Shown here: positions 16,213-23,060 of the stretch, in pieces
How positions within the stretch are numbered: the stretch's first letter is position 1
Layout of the letters: every line of letters starts with the position of its first letter
Source: Desulfobacterota bacterium AH_259_B03_O07
GTDB taxonomy: Bacteria; Desulfobacterota_D; UBA1144; Nemesobacterales; CSP1-2
DNA length: 33,447 nucleotides
Assembly: GCA_027717645.1 (NCBI GenBank)
Contig: JALLOG010000025.1
Span: 1 to 33,447, forward strand
Reading direction: 5' to 3'
Made by a program: the position numbers and the translations under genes
The notes under the pieces: model-generated
The model's input: only the letters and a program-made list of their open reading frames with translations
The model's database searches: none
Told to the model about the DNA's origin: nothing

Positions 16213-16252
16213 CCATGCAAAGATAACATGAAATGTTAGATTTGCATAGTTA
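16211..16252. repeat. Palindrome-containing repeat R5, copy 2
   Basis: It has arms ATGCAAAGATAACA (16215-16228) and TGTTAGATTTGCAT (16234-16247) around TGAAA, pairing at 12 of 14 positions. The unit overlaps the start codon of the AAA/DUF4143 gene. It is thus placed to be an operator or leader element of that gene, or an end of a mobile cassette. Confidence 0.7.
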
Positions 16253-16371
16253 ATTTCTTGTAAACTTACATGGATTGTGGGTAATAATCAACCACTAAGT
16301 GGGTAAATATCACCTTAAAAATAGAATAGGGCTTAAATTAAAGGAATAGGGATGTTCAAATAAGCGACATT

Positions 16372-16409
16372 CCTTAAACATATATATACATTTATATATA
16401 TGTTTAAGG
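16372..16409. repeat. Perfect 17-base inverted repeat
   Basis: CCTTAAACATATATATA (16372-16388) is followed by CATT and then by its exact reverse complement (16393-16409). The hairpin is very AT-rich. It lies in a stretch of about 200 bases without a gene, upstream of the AAA/DUF4143 gene. It might be a bidirectional terminator, a protein-binding site or a cruciform-prone element; it lacks the GC stem of a normal Rho-independent terminator. Confidence 0.75.
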
Positions 16410-16438
16410 TTCATATGGAGACTTAGACTGTATTGAAC

Positions 16439-16462
16439 TTTCCATACCGTCTGTTATCACAC
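16439..16462. repeat. Repeat R4, copy 2
   Basis: It matches 13937-13960 at 23 of 24 positions. Its right end overlaps the last two codons and stop of the gene tail at 16457-16576. Confidence 0.65.
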
Positions 16463-16576
16463 AGCGCTGTGCAGGGCTTTTTTCACGGCACGGGGGTTCT
16501 TCTCAATGACCATCAAGTATGCCTTGGATTTGAGAAGAACAGAGTCAAATGGTGACCTGAAGGTCGTCGCTACATT
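16457..16576 (-). pseudogene. C-terminal tail of an unidentified protein
   Basis: The minus strand is open for about 39 codons and reads FRSPFDSVLLKSKAYLMVIE followed by KNPRAVKKALHSAV and a stop. The amphipathic, lysine-rich helix and the absence of a convincing start suggest the end of a longer gene whose 5' part is gone. It sits at the right margin of the island, beside repeat R4. The family is not recognised. Confidence 0.35.
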
Positions 16577-16787
16577 TCAAAAACAACCCCCATCTTAAAT
16601 CTTACCTCTCAAGGTGGAAGAGAGTATCTCGATTACAGGTTTTTAGTAATCCAAGTGGTCGTGTCTCGACATTCAAAAAATATAATCATTATACGCACTC
16701 ATAATTAGCAAAGATGAGATCGCGACGCCTATGCTCGCGATGACGGCTATGGTGGGAGCAAAGTGCAGGGAATTCGCGCGTTTTGGA
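16577..16787. other. Non-coding stretch with a REP-like repeat
   Basis: No gene is visible. At about 16713-16754 the sequence GATGAGATCGCGACGCC, then TATGCTCGCGATGAC, has the form of the common GAGATTGCTTCG...CGCAATGAC extragenic repeat. The stop of the flavin oxidoreductase gene follows. Confidence 0.45.
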
Positions 16788-17684
16788 TTAGGATTTGAGA
16801 TTTAGTGAAGGTCTGATTTGAGTTGAAAAAAATTCCATTGTACCGATGACATCATTAATTTTAGCGCCCAAAATTTGAAATATTAGATGTGACACTCCAC
16901 TTTCACTATATAACTCAATACCTTTAGATATCATTTCTGGAGTACCGCGAAGTAACTCTCTGCCATCAAGCTTCTTCTTTGACTTATAGATTTGTAGATT
17001 CTTTCTTAATGAAATTACAAAATCCGATTTCTTCTTCCCTCCTTTGCTTAGTGATTCTAAAACGTATGACCCTTTATCAACCATCTCTTCCGGAGTCAGA
17101 CCTACTGCGTGCCATCCATCTCCTGACTTAACCGCACGTCTTATGGCTTTATCACTGTTACCCCCAACCCAGATTGGCGGATAAGGTCTCTGAATAGGTT
17201 TAGGAAAAAACTTAATTTCTGAAAATTTGTGGTATCTACCTTTAAATTCGGGCAGATCTTCAGTCCAGAGGGCCTTAAAAACTTCAATTTGTTCATCCGT
17301 TATTTCGCCTCTTTCTTCATACACCACCGATAGAGCATCAAACTCACGCTTTAGCCACCCGACTCCAATTCCAAATATCACCCTTCCACCGGAAAGGACA
17401 TCCAGTGTCGAAAGCATTTTTGCAACGACAATCGGATTCCTGTAAGGAAGAATTATCACACTCGTACCAAGCTCGATCCTTGAAGTATTGGCAGCAACAA
17501 ACGACAATGTCGTCAACGGTTCATAAAACACTTCACCAAAACCCTTATGTGAATCTGGTATCACGATATGGTCACTTACCCACAAGGAATCAAATCCAAA
17601 ATCCTCTGCAGATTTTGCAATTCTAACGATTATTTCTTTACTTGCATACTTCCCATAGTTTGGTAGAGCAATTCCAAACTTCAT
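16788..17684 (-). CDS. LLM-class flavin (probably F420) oxidoreductase
   Basis: The 298-residue protein is a luciferase-like TIM barrel of the TIGR03619 type, a set often annotated as F420-dependent. It starts MKFGIALPNYG and continues with AEDFGFDSLWVSDHIVIP (27-44), IELGTSVIILPYRNPIVVAK (about 70-89), LSGGRVIFGIGVGWL (96-110), and FFPKPIQRPYPPIWVGGNSD leading to the GDGWHAVG cofactor loop. It should transfer hydride between a reduced deazaflavin or flavin and an unknown substrate in the cytoplasm. No F420-biosynthesis gene lies in the window, so use of F420 rather than FMN is an inference from the family. It stands as a single minus-strand gene at the edge of the island. Confidence 0.85.
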   Translation of the reverse strand: MKFGIALPNYGKYASKEIIVRIAKSAEDFGFDSLWVSDHIVIPDSHKGFGEVFYEPLTTLSFVAANTSRIELGTSVIILPYRNPIVVAKMLSTLDVLSGGRVIFGIGVGWLKREFDALSVVYEERGEITDEQIEVFKALWTEDLPEFKGRYHKFSEIKFFPKPIQRPYPPIWVGGNSDKAIRRAVKSGDGWHAVGLTPEEMVDKGSYVLESLSKGGKKKSDFVISLRKNLQIYKSKKKLDGRELLRGTPEMISKGIELYSESGVSHLIFQILGAKINDVIGTMEFFSTQIRPSLNLKS

Positions 17685-17699
17685 TGTTCACCTATTAAT

Positions 17700-17726
17700 T
17701 GAAGCGTGCTGCAGCTTGATGCAGGG
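17700..17726. repeat. Short dispersed CTGCAG-type repeat, copy 1
   Basis: TGAAGCGTGCTGCAGCTTG followed by ATGCAGGG, nearly repeated at 22156-22182. Both copies are intergenic and contain a CTGCAGCTTG.TGCAGG core that can fold back on itself. This is probably a host-wide extragenic element. Confidence 0.5.
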
Positions 17727-17800
17727 CTGTTCATTAGAATTTTAATGAAGAAAGGATTTATCAGAAAGACTTTCAAGCAGAATTTCTGTAATAATCTTTA

Positions 17801-18508
17801 TCAGCTAGGTTCGGACAACCTTCTCTCATCATGAAGAAGGCTCTTAAAATCTAGGACTTTTTTGACATAGGAATGGGGGCTCTTTTTAAGTTTTTTAGAA
17901 GATGCGAATTTATTCGGCCCATAATTATATGCAACAAGTGCATGTTCTATATTATTAAATCTATCCTCCAATAAAGAGATATAATAGATACCTAGCCTAA
18001 CATTGAGAAACGGATCCCGGAGTTCCTGCCCTCCACTTACTGAAATACCCAATTTCTCAGCCAAGTACTCCGCAGTAGAAGGCATTACCTGCATAAGTCC
18101 AATGGCTCCCTTATTAGACACAGCGAGTGGAGAAAAATTGCTCTCTACCTGAATTACCGCCAGGATAAGAAATGGATCAAGCTGGTAACTATCACAGTCT
18201 TCACTAATAATCCTCGCAAGCTTTATGGCTTGCGAAGTAGATATTTCATTGGAATATCTTAAAATAAATCTTAGAATATCTGTCTCGGTTGGTTTATGTC
18301 CGTTTAATTCATAGTCGGAGTGATAAAATTCACCCAACACGGCTAAAGGATGAATCATGAGACCCATTGAACCCATTGTCTTAAGATGAGTAATATCAAA
18401 ATGTCTAGATAAAAGAAAAAAAGTAAAGATTATAAGGGATAATAAGGAGATTATCTTGGTTGCTTTCACAATCCTTAGGATTAAGTGATTTTTAAATTTT
18501 TTGAACAT
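17801..18508 (-). CDS. Membrane-anchored lytic transglycosylase (SLT)
   Basis: This 235-residue protein has an N-terminal membrane segment (about 15-34), probably an uncleaved anchor, and a C-terminal soluble-lytic-transglycosylase domain. Visible motifs are the catalytic Glu122 in VIQVESNFSPLAVS, GAIGLMQVMPSTAEYL (134-149), NVRLGIYYISLL (169-180) and AYNYGP (193-198). Such enzymes cleave peptidoglycan between N-acetylmuramate and N-acetylglucosamine and form 1,6-anhydro ends, in the periplasm. The short single-domain form without extra substrate-binding repeats resembles MltE/SLT-like housekeeping enzymes. It is oriented away from the rpmH cluster. Confidence 0.9.
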   Translation of the reverse strand: MFKKFKNHLILRIVKATKIISLLSLIIFTFFLLSRHFDITHLKTMGSMGLMIHPLAVLGEFYHSDYELNGHKPTETDILRFILRYSNEISTSQAIKLARIISEDCDSYQLDPFLILAVIQVESNFSPLAVSNKGAIGLMQVMPSTAEYLAEKLGISVSGGQELRDPFLNVRLGIYYISLLEDRFNNIEHALVAYNYGPNKFASSKKLKKSPHSYVKKVLDFKSLLHDERRLSEPS

Positions 18509-19017
18509 ACTGAAACACTCCTCAGATCAAGTTCTGCTTTCAAACGCCCTTCTCTGGATTAATTATATTTTTATGTTATTTTTGATTGATCAATTACTTA
18601 TGATGTGAACTAGATATAACGGAAATGGTTTATTTTGGATTTAATTTTAACTTATACTATCTAATTTGTAATCAATAATTTACTATTGATATACTATAAG
18701 TCAAGTATTTTGTTCGCAAATGCGAATATTTTTATTCATTAAGATATAAACCGTTTTGAAAATTAATTGTTAAAAAAGAACATTTTTATAGGTTTATCAA
18801 CAAATTGCATTTTAAATCGTATTCCTATTAAGAATTTCCAATCGACTAGACTTCCTAACTAAAGAAATAATCAAGTAAACTCCTTTTTAGCTTCTTGATA
18901 TAGGTTGCTTAATTTACATTAATTATTATAAAATTCGAGATGGAGTCATCGTGAGAGTTGCCGCTCCTGATTACCTTGACCTTTATATAGTTTCGTGTTA
19001 ATTTTCTTTGTCCCAAC
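18509..19017. other. AT-rich intergenic region before rpmH
   Basis: No gene is visible in this roughly 500-base stretch, which is strikingly AT-rich at 18540-18800. One DnaA-box-like 9-mer, TTATCAACA, lies at 18794-18802. A sigma70-like pair, TTGACC (18976-18981) and TAATTT (18999-19004) spaced by 17, lies just before rpmH. It would leave almost no leader, so the true rpmH promoter may be elsewhere. The rpmH region adjoins the replication origin in many bacteria, but dnaA is not here and one box is not enough to call an origin. Confidence 0.45.
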
Positions 19018-19167
19018 ATGAAAAGAACGTATCAACCACATGCAAGAAAAAGATTGAGAGTGCACGGATTTCGTGAAAGAATGCGGACCAAAGGGGGTAG
19101 ACGCACTTTAAAAAGAAGGATGGTAAAAGGGAGGCATCGTCTCACAGTTCAGGCCTGGAAGAAATGA
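19018..19167 (+). CDS. rpmH: Large ribosomal subunit protein bL34
   Basis: The 49-residue product is an unmistakable bL34: [20 protein letters not shown], then [20 protein letters not shown] and RLTVQAWKK. It is a highly basic component of the 50S subunit. The stop TGA overlaps the start ATG of rnpA by four bases (ATGA), so the two are translationally coupled. No Shine-Dalgarno is evident before the start. Confidence 0.96.
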   Translation: MKRTYQPHARKRLRVHGFRERMRTKGGRRTLKRRMVKGRHRLTVQAWKK

Positions 19168-19511
19168 CTTTTCCCCCGAATTCTAATTTCCCAAGAAAAT
19201 TAACAATTCGAAAAAGCCCTGAATTTAAGGAAGTTTTTAAAAGGGGTAAGAACTTCCGTACCAAATACTTCAAGATTTATTATAAGAAAAACTCATTAGG
19301 ATTTCCAAGACTCGGAATCGTTATCGGCAAGAATATTTTTGCAAGTGCGGTAAAAAGGAATTTGTTAAAGAGGTTATTAAGGGAAACATTTAGAAAAAAC
19401 AAAAATAAATTCGGCTCGAATGATGTAGTGTTTCTATCTATTGAAGGTACTGAGCTACTAAATTACAAAATAATAGAACAAGAAATCATAAATAAACTCA
19501 GTTTAAACTAA
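19164..19511 (+). CDS. rnpA: Ribonuclease P protein component
   Basis: The 115-residue basic protein supports the RNA subunit of RNase P in removing 5' leaders from tRNA precursors. The conserved RNR helix is present as [16 protein letters not shown] (62-77), preceded by [20 protein letters not shown] (21-40) for leader contact. The first ten residues ([10 protein letters not shown]) look like an extension, but the overlap with rpmH fixes a start here. The spacing to yidD is one base beyond the stop. RNase P protein genes are typically placed exactly so. Confidence 0.95.
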   Translation: MTFPPNSNFPRKLTIRKSPEFKEVFKRGKNFRTKYFKIYYKKNSLGFPRLGIVIGKNIFASAVKRNLLKRLLRETFRKNKNKFGSNDVVFLSIEGTELLNYKIIEQEIINKLSLN

Positions 19512-19512
19512 C

Positions 19513-19734
19513 ATGGCTATAAAACCTATTACTTCTTGTATAATTTGGGGAATTAAACTATATAAGTATTCGATTTCGGTCATACTACCTCCTTCTTGCC
19601 GATTTTATCCTAGTTGTTCAGAATATGCAGTAGATGCTATTAATAAGCATGGCGTTCTCAAAGGTCTACGGTACGCGCTCACAAGAGTTGCAAAGTGTCA
19701 TCCTTTAGGGAATGGGGGTTATGACCCAGTATAA
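19513..19734 (+). CDS. yidD: Membrane protein insertion efficiency factor
   Basis: The 73-residue protein belongs to the YidD family, with IKLYKYSISVILPPSCRFYP (15-34), SCSEYAVDAINKHGVLKGL and the terminal KCHPLGNGGYDPV. It is a small amphipathic membrane-associated protein that helps YidC-dependent insertion. It begins right after rnpA and is followed 14 bases later by yidC. Confidence 0.95.
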   Translation: MAIKPITSCIIWGIKLYKYSISVILPPSCRFYPSCSEYAVDAINKHGVLKGLRYALTRVAKCHPLGNGGYDPV

Positions 19735-19748
19735 TACAAGGTTCGGGG

Positions 19749-21452
19749 ATGATAGATCGCACTAAGATTAATTATATAATATTTTTCGTTGTATCATTTA
19801 TTATCATTTTTGGTTATTCTGCCTTTTTCGCTCCTGAGCCTACAAAAAAAGCAACGAAAAATGATACCGTTGAAAAAGACGCAGCAGAGGTACAGCCTGT
19901 TGAGGAAAAATTAGAAACCCCAATAGAAGAATTCATAATTCCGGATGCTCCAACAGGCAAGTTAATTTCAATAAAATCATCTCTATACGAAGGAACTATA
20001 GATACGGCCGGGGGGAGGATAGTTGGCTGGAAACTGTTAAACTATAAAGAAACTACTGCTAAAAACTCTCCCCCTGTTGATCTTTTTAAGGATTCCCCGC
20101 CTTCTTATAACATTGATCTAAGGTTAGAGGGTATTGAGATTCCGAGCATTATTCCATTTCAATATGATGGTCCCAACGAAGTTTATTTAGAACAAAATGA
20201 ACAAGAAATTACACTTTACTGGAAATCTCCAGAAGGTATTGAAGTAAGAAAGATTTACAAAATAAACCCTATTAGTTATCTGCTTGAACAACGTTTTGAG
20301 GTGACAAACCCAACTAATCGTTCAATAAAACAGAAATTGTTCGTTCAATGGTATGGAAAAATAGAGCAGATGGGAAGAACGGAAAACAATAAAAGTTTTG
20401 TTTCAATGGTGTCCGACGAAGTCGATCGCATAGATAAAATACCAAAAGAAACCATTTTATTGCAGGGCCAGATAAGTTGGTTTGGTTTTGCGGATAAATA
20501 TTTCATGACCACCTTCCTGCCTGAAATAGGGAGCGAGACTCAAATCCGCCTATCATCCGCTGGCAGCGATAAACTTGCATTAGCTATTTTTGGCTACCCA
20601 TCTGACACTTTACCTCAAGGCAGCAAATCTATGCATTCGTCAAAATTTTATTTGGGCCCGATGGAATACAAAATATTACGGACAATTGGCTATGAAATGC
20701 AAAATGCTATAGATTACGGCTGGTTCGGGCCACTTGCAAGACCTGTTGGCCTATTTCTAACCTACATAAACGATTTTTTTCACAACTACGGTGTCTCTAT
20801 CATAGTTATAACGTTATTAATTAGACTAATATTCCTGCCGCTCACTCTCAAAAGCATGGGATCCATGAAAGGGATGCAGGCAAAGATGGAGCAAGTCAAG
20901 CCGAAAATCGATGCGCTAAAAGAAAAGTACAAGGATGATAAGGCAAAACAAAATTCAGAACTTATGAAACTCTATTCAAGCCATGGTATAAACCCCCTTA
21001 GCAGTCTTGCTGGTTGCTTACCATTGCTGATTCAACTACCTGTTTTCATTGCTCTTTATGATGTATTACTCTATTCAATCGATTTAAGACATAGTTCATT
21101 TCTATGGATCAATGATCTGGCAGAACCAGAAACACTTTTTGACATCCCCGGAATTGGGATTCCGTTCAGGATACTTCCGCTTGCTATGGGTGCTTCTTGG
21201 TTTTTATCCCAAAAAATGACGCCTACAACTACAATGGGAACAGATAATATGCAGATGAAAATGATGCAGTTTATGCCCCTGATTTTCACAGTTATGTTTT
21301 GGGGATTACCTTCGGGGTTGATACTTTATTGGACTGTAAGTAACATACTATCAATAGGTCAGCAACTCTATGTCAACCGTCGATTTAAGGCACCAAAAGG
21401 AGGAACTTCCAATGTCGATAGTGCTAGAAAGAGAAGGAAAGACAGTGTCTGA
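19749..21452 (+). CDS. yidC: Membrane protein insertase YidC
   Basis: The 567-residue insertase has an N-terminal transmembrane helix (about 8-27) and a large periplasmic beta-sandwich domain (about 60-320), the Gram-negative form. It ends in a five-helix conserved core. The core includes GVSIIVITLLIRLIFLPLTL, with the groove Arg in LLIRLIF, a cytoplasmic coiled-coil hairpin (MKGMQAKMEQVKPKIDALKE) and the motif PLSSLAGCLPLLIQLPVFIA. The tail is basic (GGTSNVDSARKRRKDSV), which suits ribosome contact. It inserts membrane proteins alone or with SecYEG. Its 3' end overlaps the start of khpB by 41 bases. Confidence 0.96.
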   Translation: MIDRTKINYIIFFVVSFIIIFGYSAFFAPEPTKKATKNDTVEKDAAEVQPVEEKLETPIEEFIIPDAPTGKLISIKSSLYEGTIDTAGGRIVGWKLLNYKETTAKNSPPVDLFKDSPPSYNIDLRLEGIEIPSIIPFQYDGPNEVYLEQNEQEITLYWKSPEGIEVRKIYKINPISYLLEQRFEVTNPTNRSIKQKLFVQWYGKIEQMGRTENNKSFVSMVSDEVDRIDKIPKETILLQGQISWFGFADKYFMTTFLPEIGSETQIRLSSAGSDKLALAIFGYPSDTLPQGSKSMHSSKFYLGPMEYKILRTIGYEMQNAIDYGWFGPLARPVGLFLTYINDFFHNYGVSIIVITLLIRLIFLPLTLKSMGSMKGMQAKMEQVKPKIDALKEKYKDDKAKQNSELMKLYSSHGINPLSSLAGCLPLLIQLPVFIALYDVLLYSIDLRHSSFLWINDLAEPETLFDIPGIGIPFRILPLAMGASWFLSQKMTPTTTMGTDNMQMKMMQFMPLIFTVMFWGLPSGLILYWTVSNILSIGQQLYVNRRFKAPKGGTSNVDSARKRRKDSV

Positions 21453-22095
21453 AGCAATTATTAATGTTTGTGAGGAACTGGGAATAACAAGAAATGAGAT
21501 TGATGTTCAAGTACTTCAAGAGGGTTCAAAAGGGATTCTCGGAATTGGTGGTAAGGAAGCTAGAGTAAGGATAACGGTAATTCGATCCGAAGTAAGCGAA
21601 AAGGGACTACGAGCGAAAAAGGCTCTTGAAGGAATTCTTGGATTTATAGTTTCCACACACTCAGTAGACTTGAAGGAATCTCCTGATAAAATCAAACTCG
21701 ATGTAAAGATAAGTGACGATAAGGGTCTTCTGATAGGCAAGAAGGGAGAAATGATTAAAGCAATGGAATACATAGTTGGGAAAATTTCAAGTAGATCCTG
21801 CGAAGATGGAAAACAGAAGAGGGTTTCAATAGACATTGACGGTTATAAAAGGAGGAGAGAAGAAGCCATTTCTAGGATAGCAAAGGAAACTGCCAGAAAA
21901 GTCAGAAAGATTGGTAAGCCAATTACACTGGACCCTATGACGGCCTTTGAAAGAAGAATAACTTACATAACCCTTAAACATGAACACGGTATAGGTTTTG
22001 AAACAAAAGGTGCCGGAGAGGAAAAAAGAATAATTATCAATCCTACAATATCGAGCGGAACCAGAAGTCGAGAATCATCTCAAAAAGAGGCTTGA
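21412..22095 (+). CDS. khpB: RNA-binding protein KhpB (Jag)
   Basis: The 227-residue protein has the three-part Jag/KhpB plan. The Jag-N domain (1-52) ends with GSKGILGIGGKEARV. A KH domain of about 75-145 has the GxxG loop GKKG (109-112), and a C-terminal R3H domain of about 150-215 contains TAFERRITYITLKHEHG. It binds RNA and affects cell division and envelope synthesis in other bacteria. The ATG at 21412 is chosen over one at 21370 because AAAAGGAGGA (21395-21404) sits at ideal distance before it. The gene overlaps the yidC end by 41 bases, implying coupled expression. Confidence 0.93.
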   Translation: MSIVLEREGKTVSEAIINVCEELGITRNEIDVQVLQEGSKGILGIGGKEARVRITVIRSEVSEKGLRAKKALEGILGFIVSTHSVDLKESPDKIKLDVKISDDKGLLIGKKGEMIKAMEYIVGKISSRSCEDGKQKRVSIDIDGYKRRREEAISRIAKETARKVRKIGKPITLDPMTAFERRITYITLKHEHGIGFETKGAGEEKRIIINPTISSGTRSRESSQKEA

Positions 22096-22120
22096 TTCTA
22101 ATGAGCAAGAATTTTGTATG

Positions 22121-22137
22121 CAGAATATCACATTCTG
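22121..22137 (+). terminator. Weak terminator-like hairpin after khpB
   Basis: A 6-base stem, CAGAAT and ATTCTG around ATCAC, is followed by an AATTTTAATTA run, 26 bases after khpB. The stem is short and AT-rich, so termination here is only suggested. Confidence 0.3.
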
Positions 22138-22155
22138 AATTTTAATTATGTTAAA

Positions 22156-22182
22156 TGAAGCTGCCTGCAGCTTGCTGCAGGG
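22156..22182. repeat. Short dispersed CTGCAG-type repeat, copy 2
   Basis: TGAAGCTGCCTGCAGCTTG followed by CTGCAGGG, matching the intergenic element at 17700-17726 with few changes. It lies between khpB and the zinc-ribbon gene. Confidence 0.5.
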
Positions 22183-22233
22183 AATTATAAAGTTAAAACA
22201 TTTTTCTGCGGATAACTCACAGGAGAATATTAA

Positions 22234-22548
22234 ATGAGTTCAAAAAAACCGACTAAAACTGAAGATGAATACTTCGCCAGGGAAGACGCTGAAAAGGCAA
22301 AGCGCCTTAAAGAACAACTAAAGGGTGAATCTCTAGAAGAGCAAAAACAAAACATAAAAACAATCTGTTATATGAAATGTCCAAAATGTGGAGGAGATTT
22401 AACTGAGGTAGTTTTTCGTGGCATAAAGATTGACAGGTGCACCTCATGTAACGGTGTATGGCTAGATGATGGTGAGCTAGAAAAGCTAGCCGGACCGGAG
22501 GAAAAAAGCTCAATCAGAGAAATTGTTAACCTATTTAAAGCGAGCTAG
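22234..22548 (+). CDS. TFIIB-type zinc-ribbon protein
   Basis: The 104-residue protein has a charged, coiled-coil-prone N-terminal half (about 10-42) and a zf-TFIIB domain. Four zinc-ligand cysteines lie in CPKCGGDLTEVVFRGIKID (Cys49, Cys52) and RCTSCNGVWLDDGELEKL (Cys69, Cys72). The CxGxWLDxGELE string is diagnostic for the bacterial zf-TFIIB family (COG3809), whose role is not established. A CAGGAGA ribosome-binding site precedes the ATG. The gene converges on tadA with a 14-base overlap. Confidence 0.88.
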   Translation: MSSKKPTKTEDEYFAREDAEKAKRLKEQLKGESLEEQKQNIKTICYMKCPKCGGDLTEVVFRGIKIDRCTSCNGVWLDDGELEKLAGPEEKSSIREIVNLFKAS

Positions 22549-23014
22549 AATTTCGCGTGCGGATAGTCCCAAAAAAACCTTTTAATATAGTAGAACATTC
22601 ATGCTTTAAAACTCCGCAACTTACCTCTATTTTATGGTTTAATTTACGATCGATACCTATCTCATAAATTGAACCTGCGGCACCGGACTTCTCGTCTCTA
22701 GCACCAAAAACCAGCCTTCTTATCCTTGCATGTACAATTGCACCCATGCACATTGCACAAGGCTCGAGTGTAACGTAAAGGGTTGTTTCTGTGATCCTAA
22801 TATTTTGAAGTTTTTTTGCTGAATCCCTAATCGCATTTATCTCAGCATGTGCCGTAGGATCAAACGTAGTTTCACAAAGATTATGAGAAGAGGTAATTAA
22901 CTCTAGGCCCTTTCCTACCAAGACAGCGCCAACTGGAACCTCGCCTATGCTCCCTGCCCTTTTGGCCTCGAGTAAAGCCATGCGCATAAATGCTTCGTCA
23001 TATTGATGAGACAT
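22535..23014 (-). CDS. tadA: tRNA-specific adenosine deaminase
   Basis: The 159-residue enzyme deaminates A34 of tRNA-Arg to inosine, widening codon reading. The cytidine-deaminase-like zinc site is complete: His56 and catalytic Glu58 in DPTAHAEINAIR, and Cys86 and Cys89 in EPCAMCMGAI. HARIRRLVFGARDEKSGAAG (96-115) is typical of TadA. Length is normal. It is separated from the acyl-CoA ligase gene upstream by only 46 bases on the same strand and could share its transcript. Confidence 0.95.
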   Translation of the reverse strand: MSHQYDEAFMRMALLEAKRAGSIGEVPVGAVLVGKGLELITSSHNLCETTFDPTAHAEINAIRDSAKKLQNIRITETTLYVTLEPCAMCMGAIVHARIRRLVFGARDEKSGAAGSIYEIGIDRKLNHKIEVSCGVLKHECSTILKGFFGTIRTRNSSSL

Positions 23015-23060
23015 AAATCTGGATATTATGAAGGTTTACACATTATCCTAAGTTTTCTCT

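Noticed and set aside
7977-16462. R1, R2, R4 and R5 as integron attC sites
   Set aside because: None shows the required RYYYAAC...GTTRRRY core pair in the right places, so calling them attC would be overreach. Cassette-like behaviour is kept only as a hypothesis.
7392-16580. Complete prophage or insertion sequence
   Set aside because: There is no transposase, capsid, terminase or tail gene, and no paired terminal repeats with target duplication that span the island.
18976-19004. Sigma70 promoter for rpmH (TTGACC-17-TAATTT)
   Set aside because: The spacing is ideal, but transcription would begin only a few bases before the ATG. I mention it in the intergenic entry rather than list it as a promoter.
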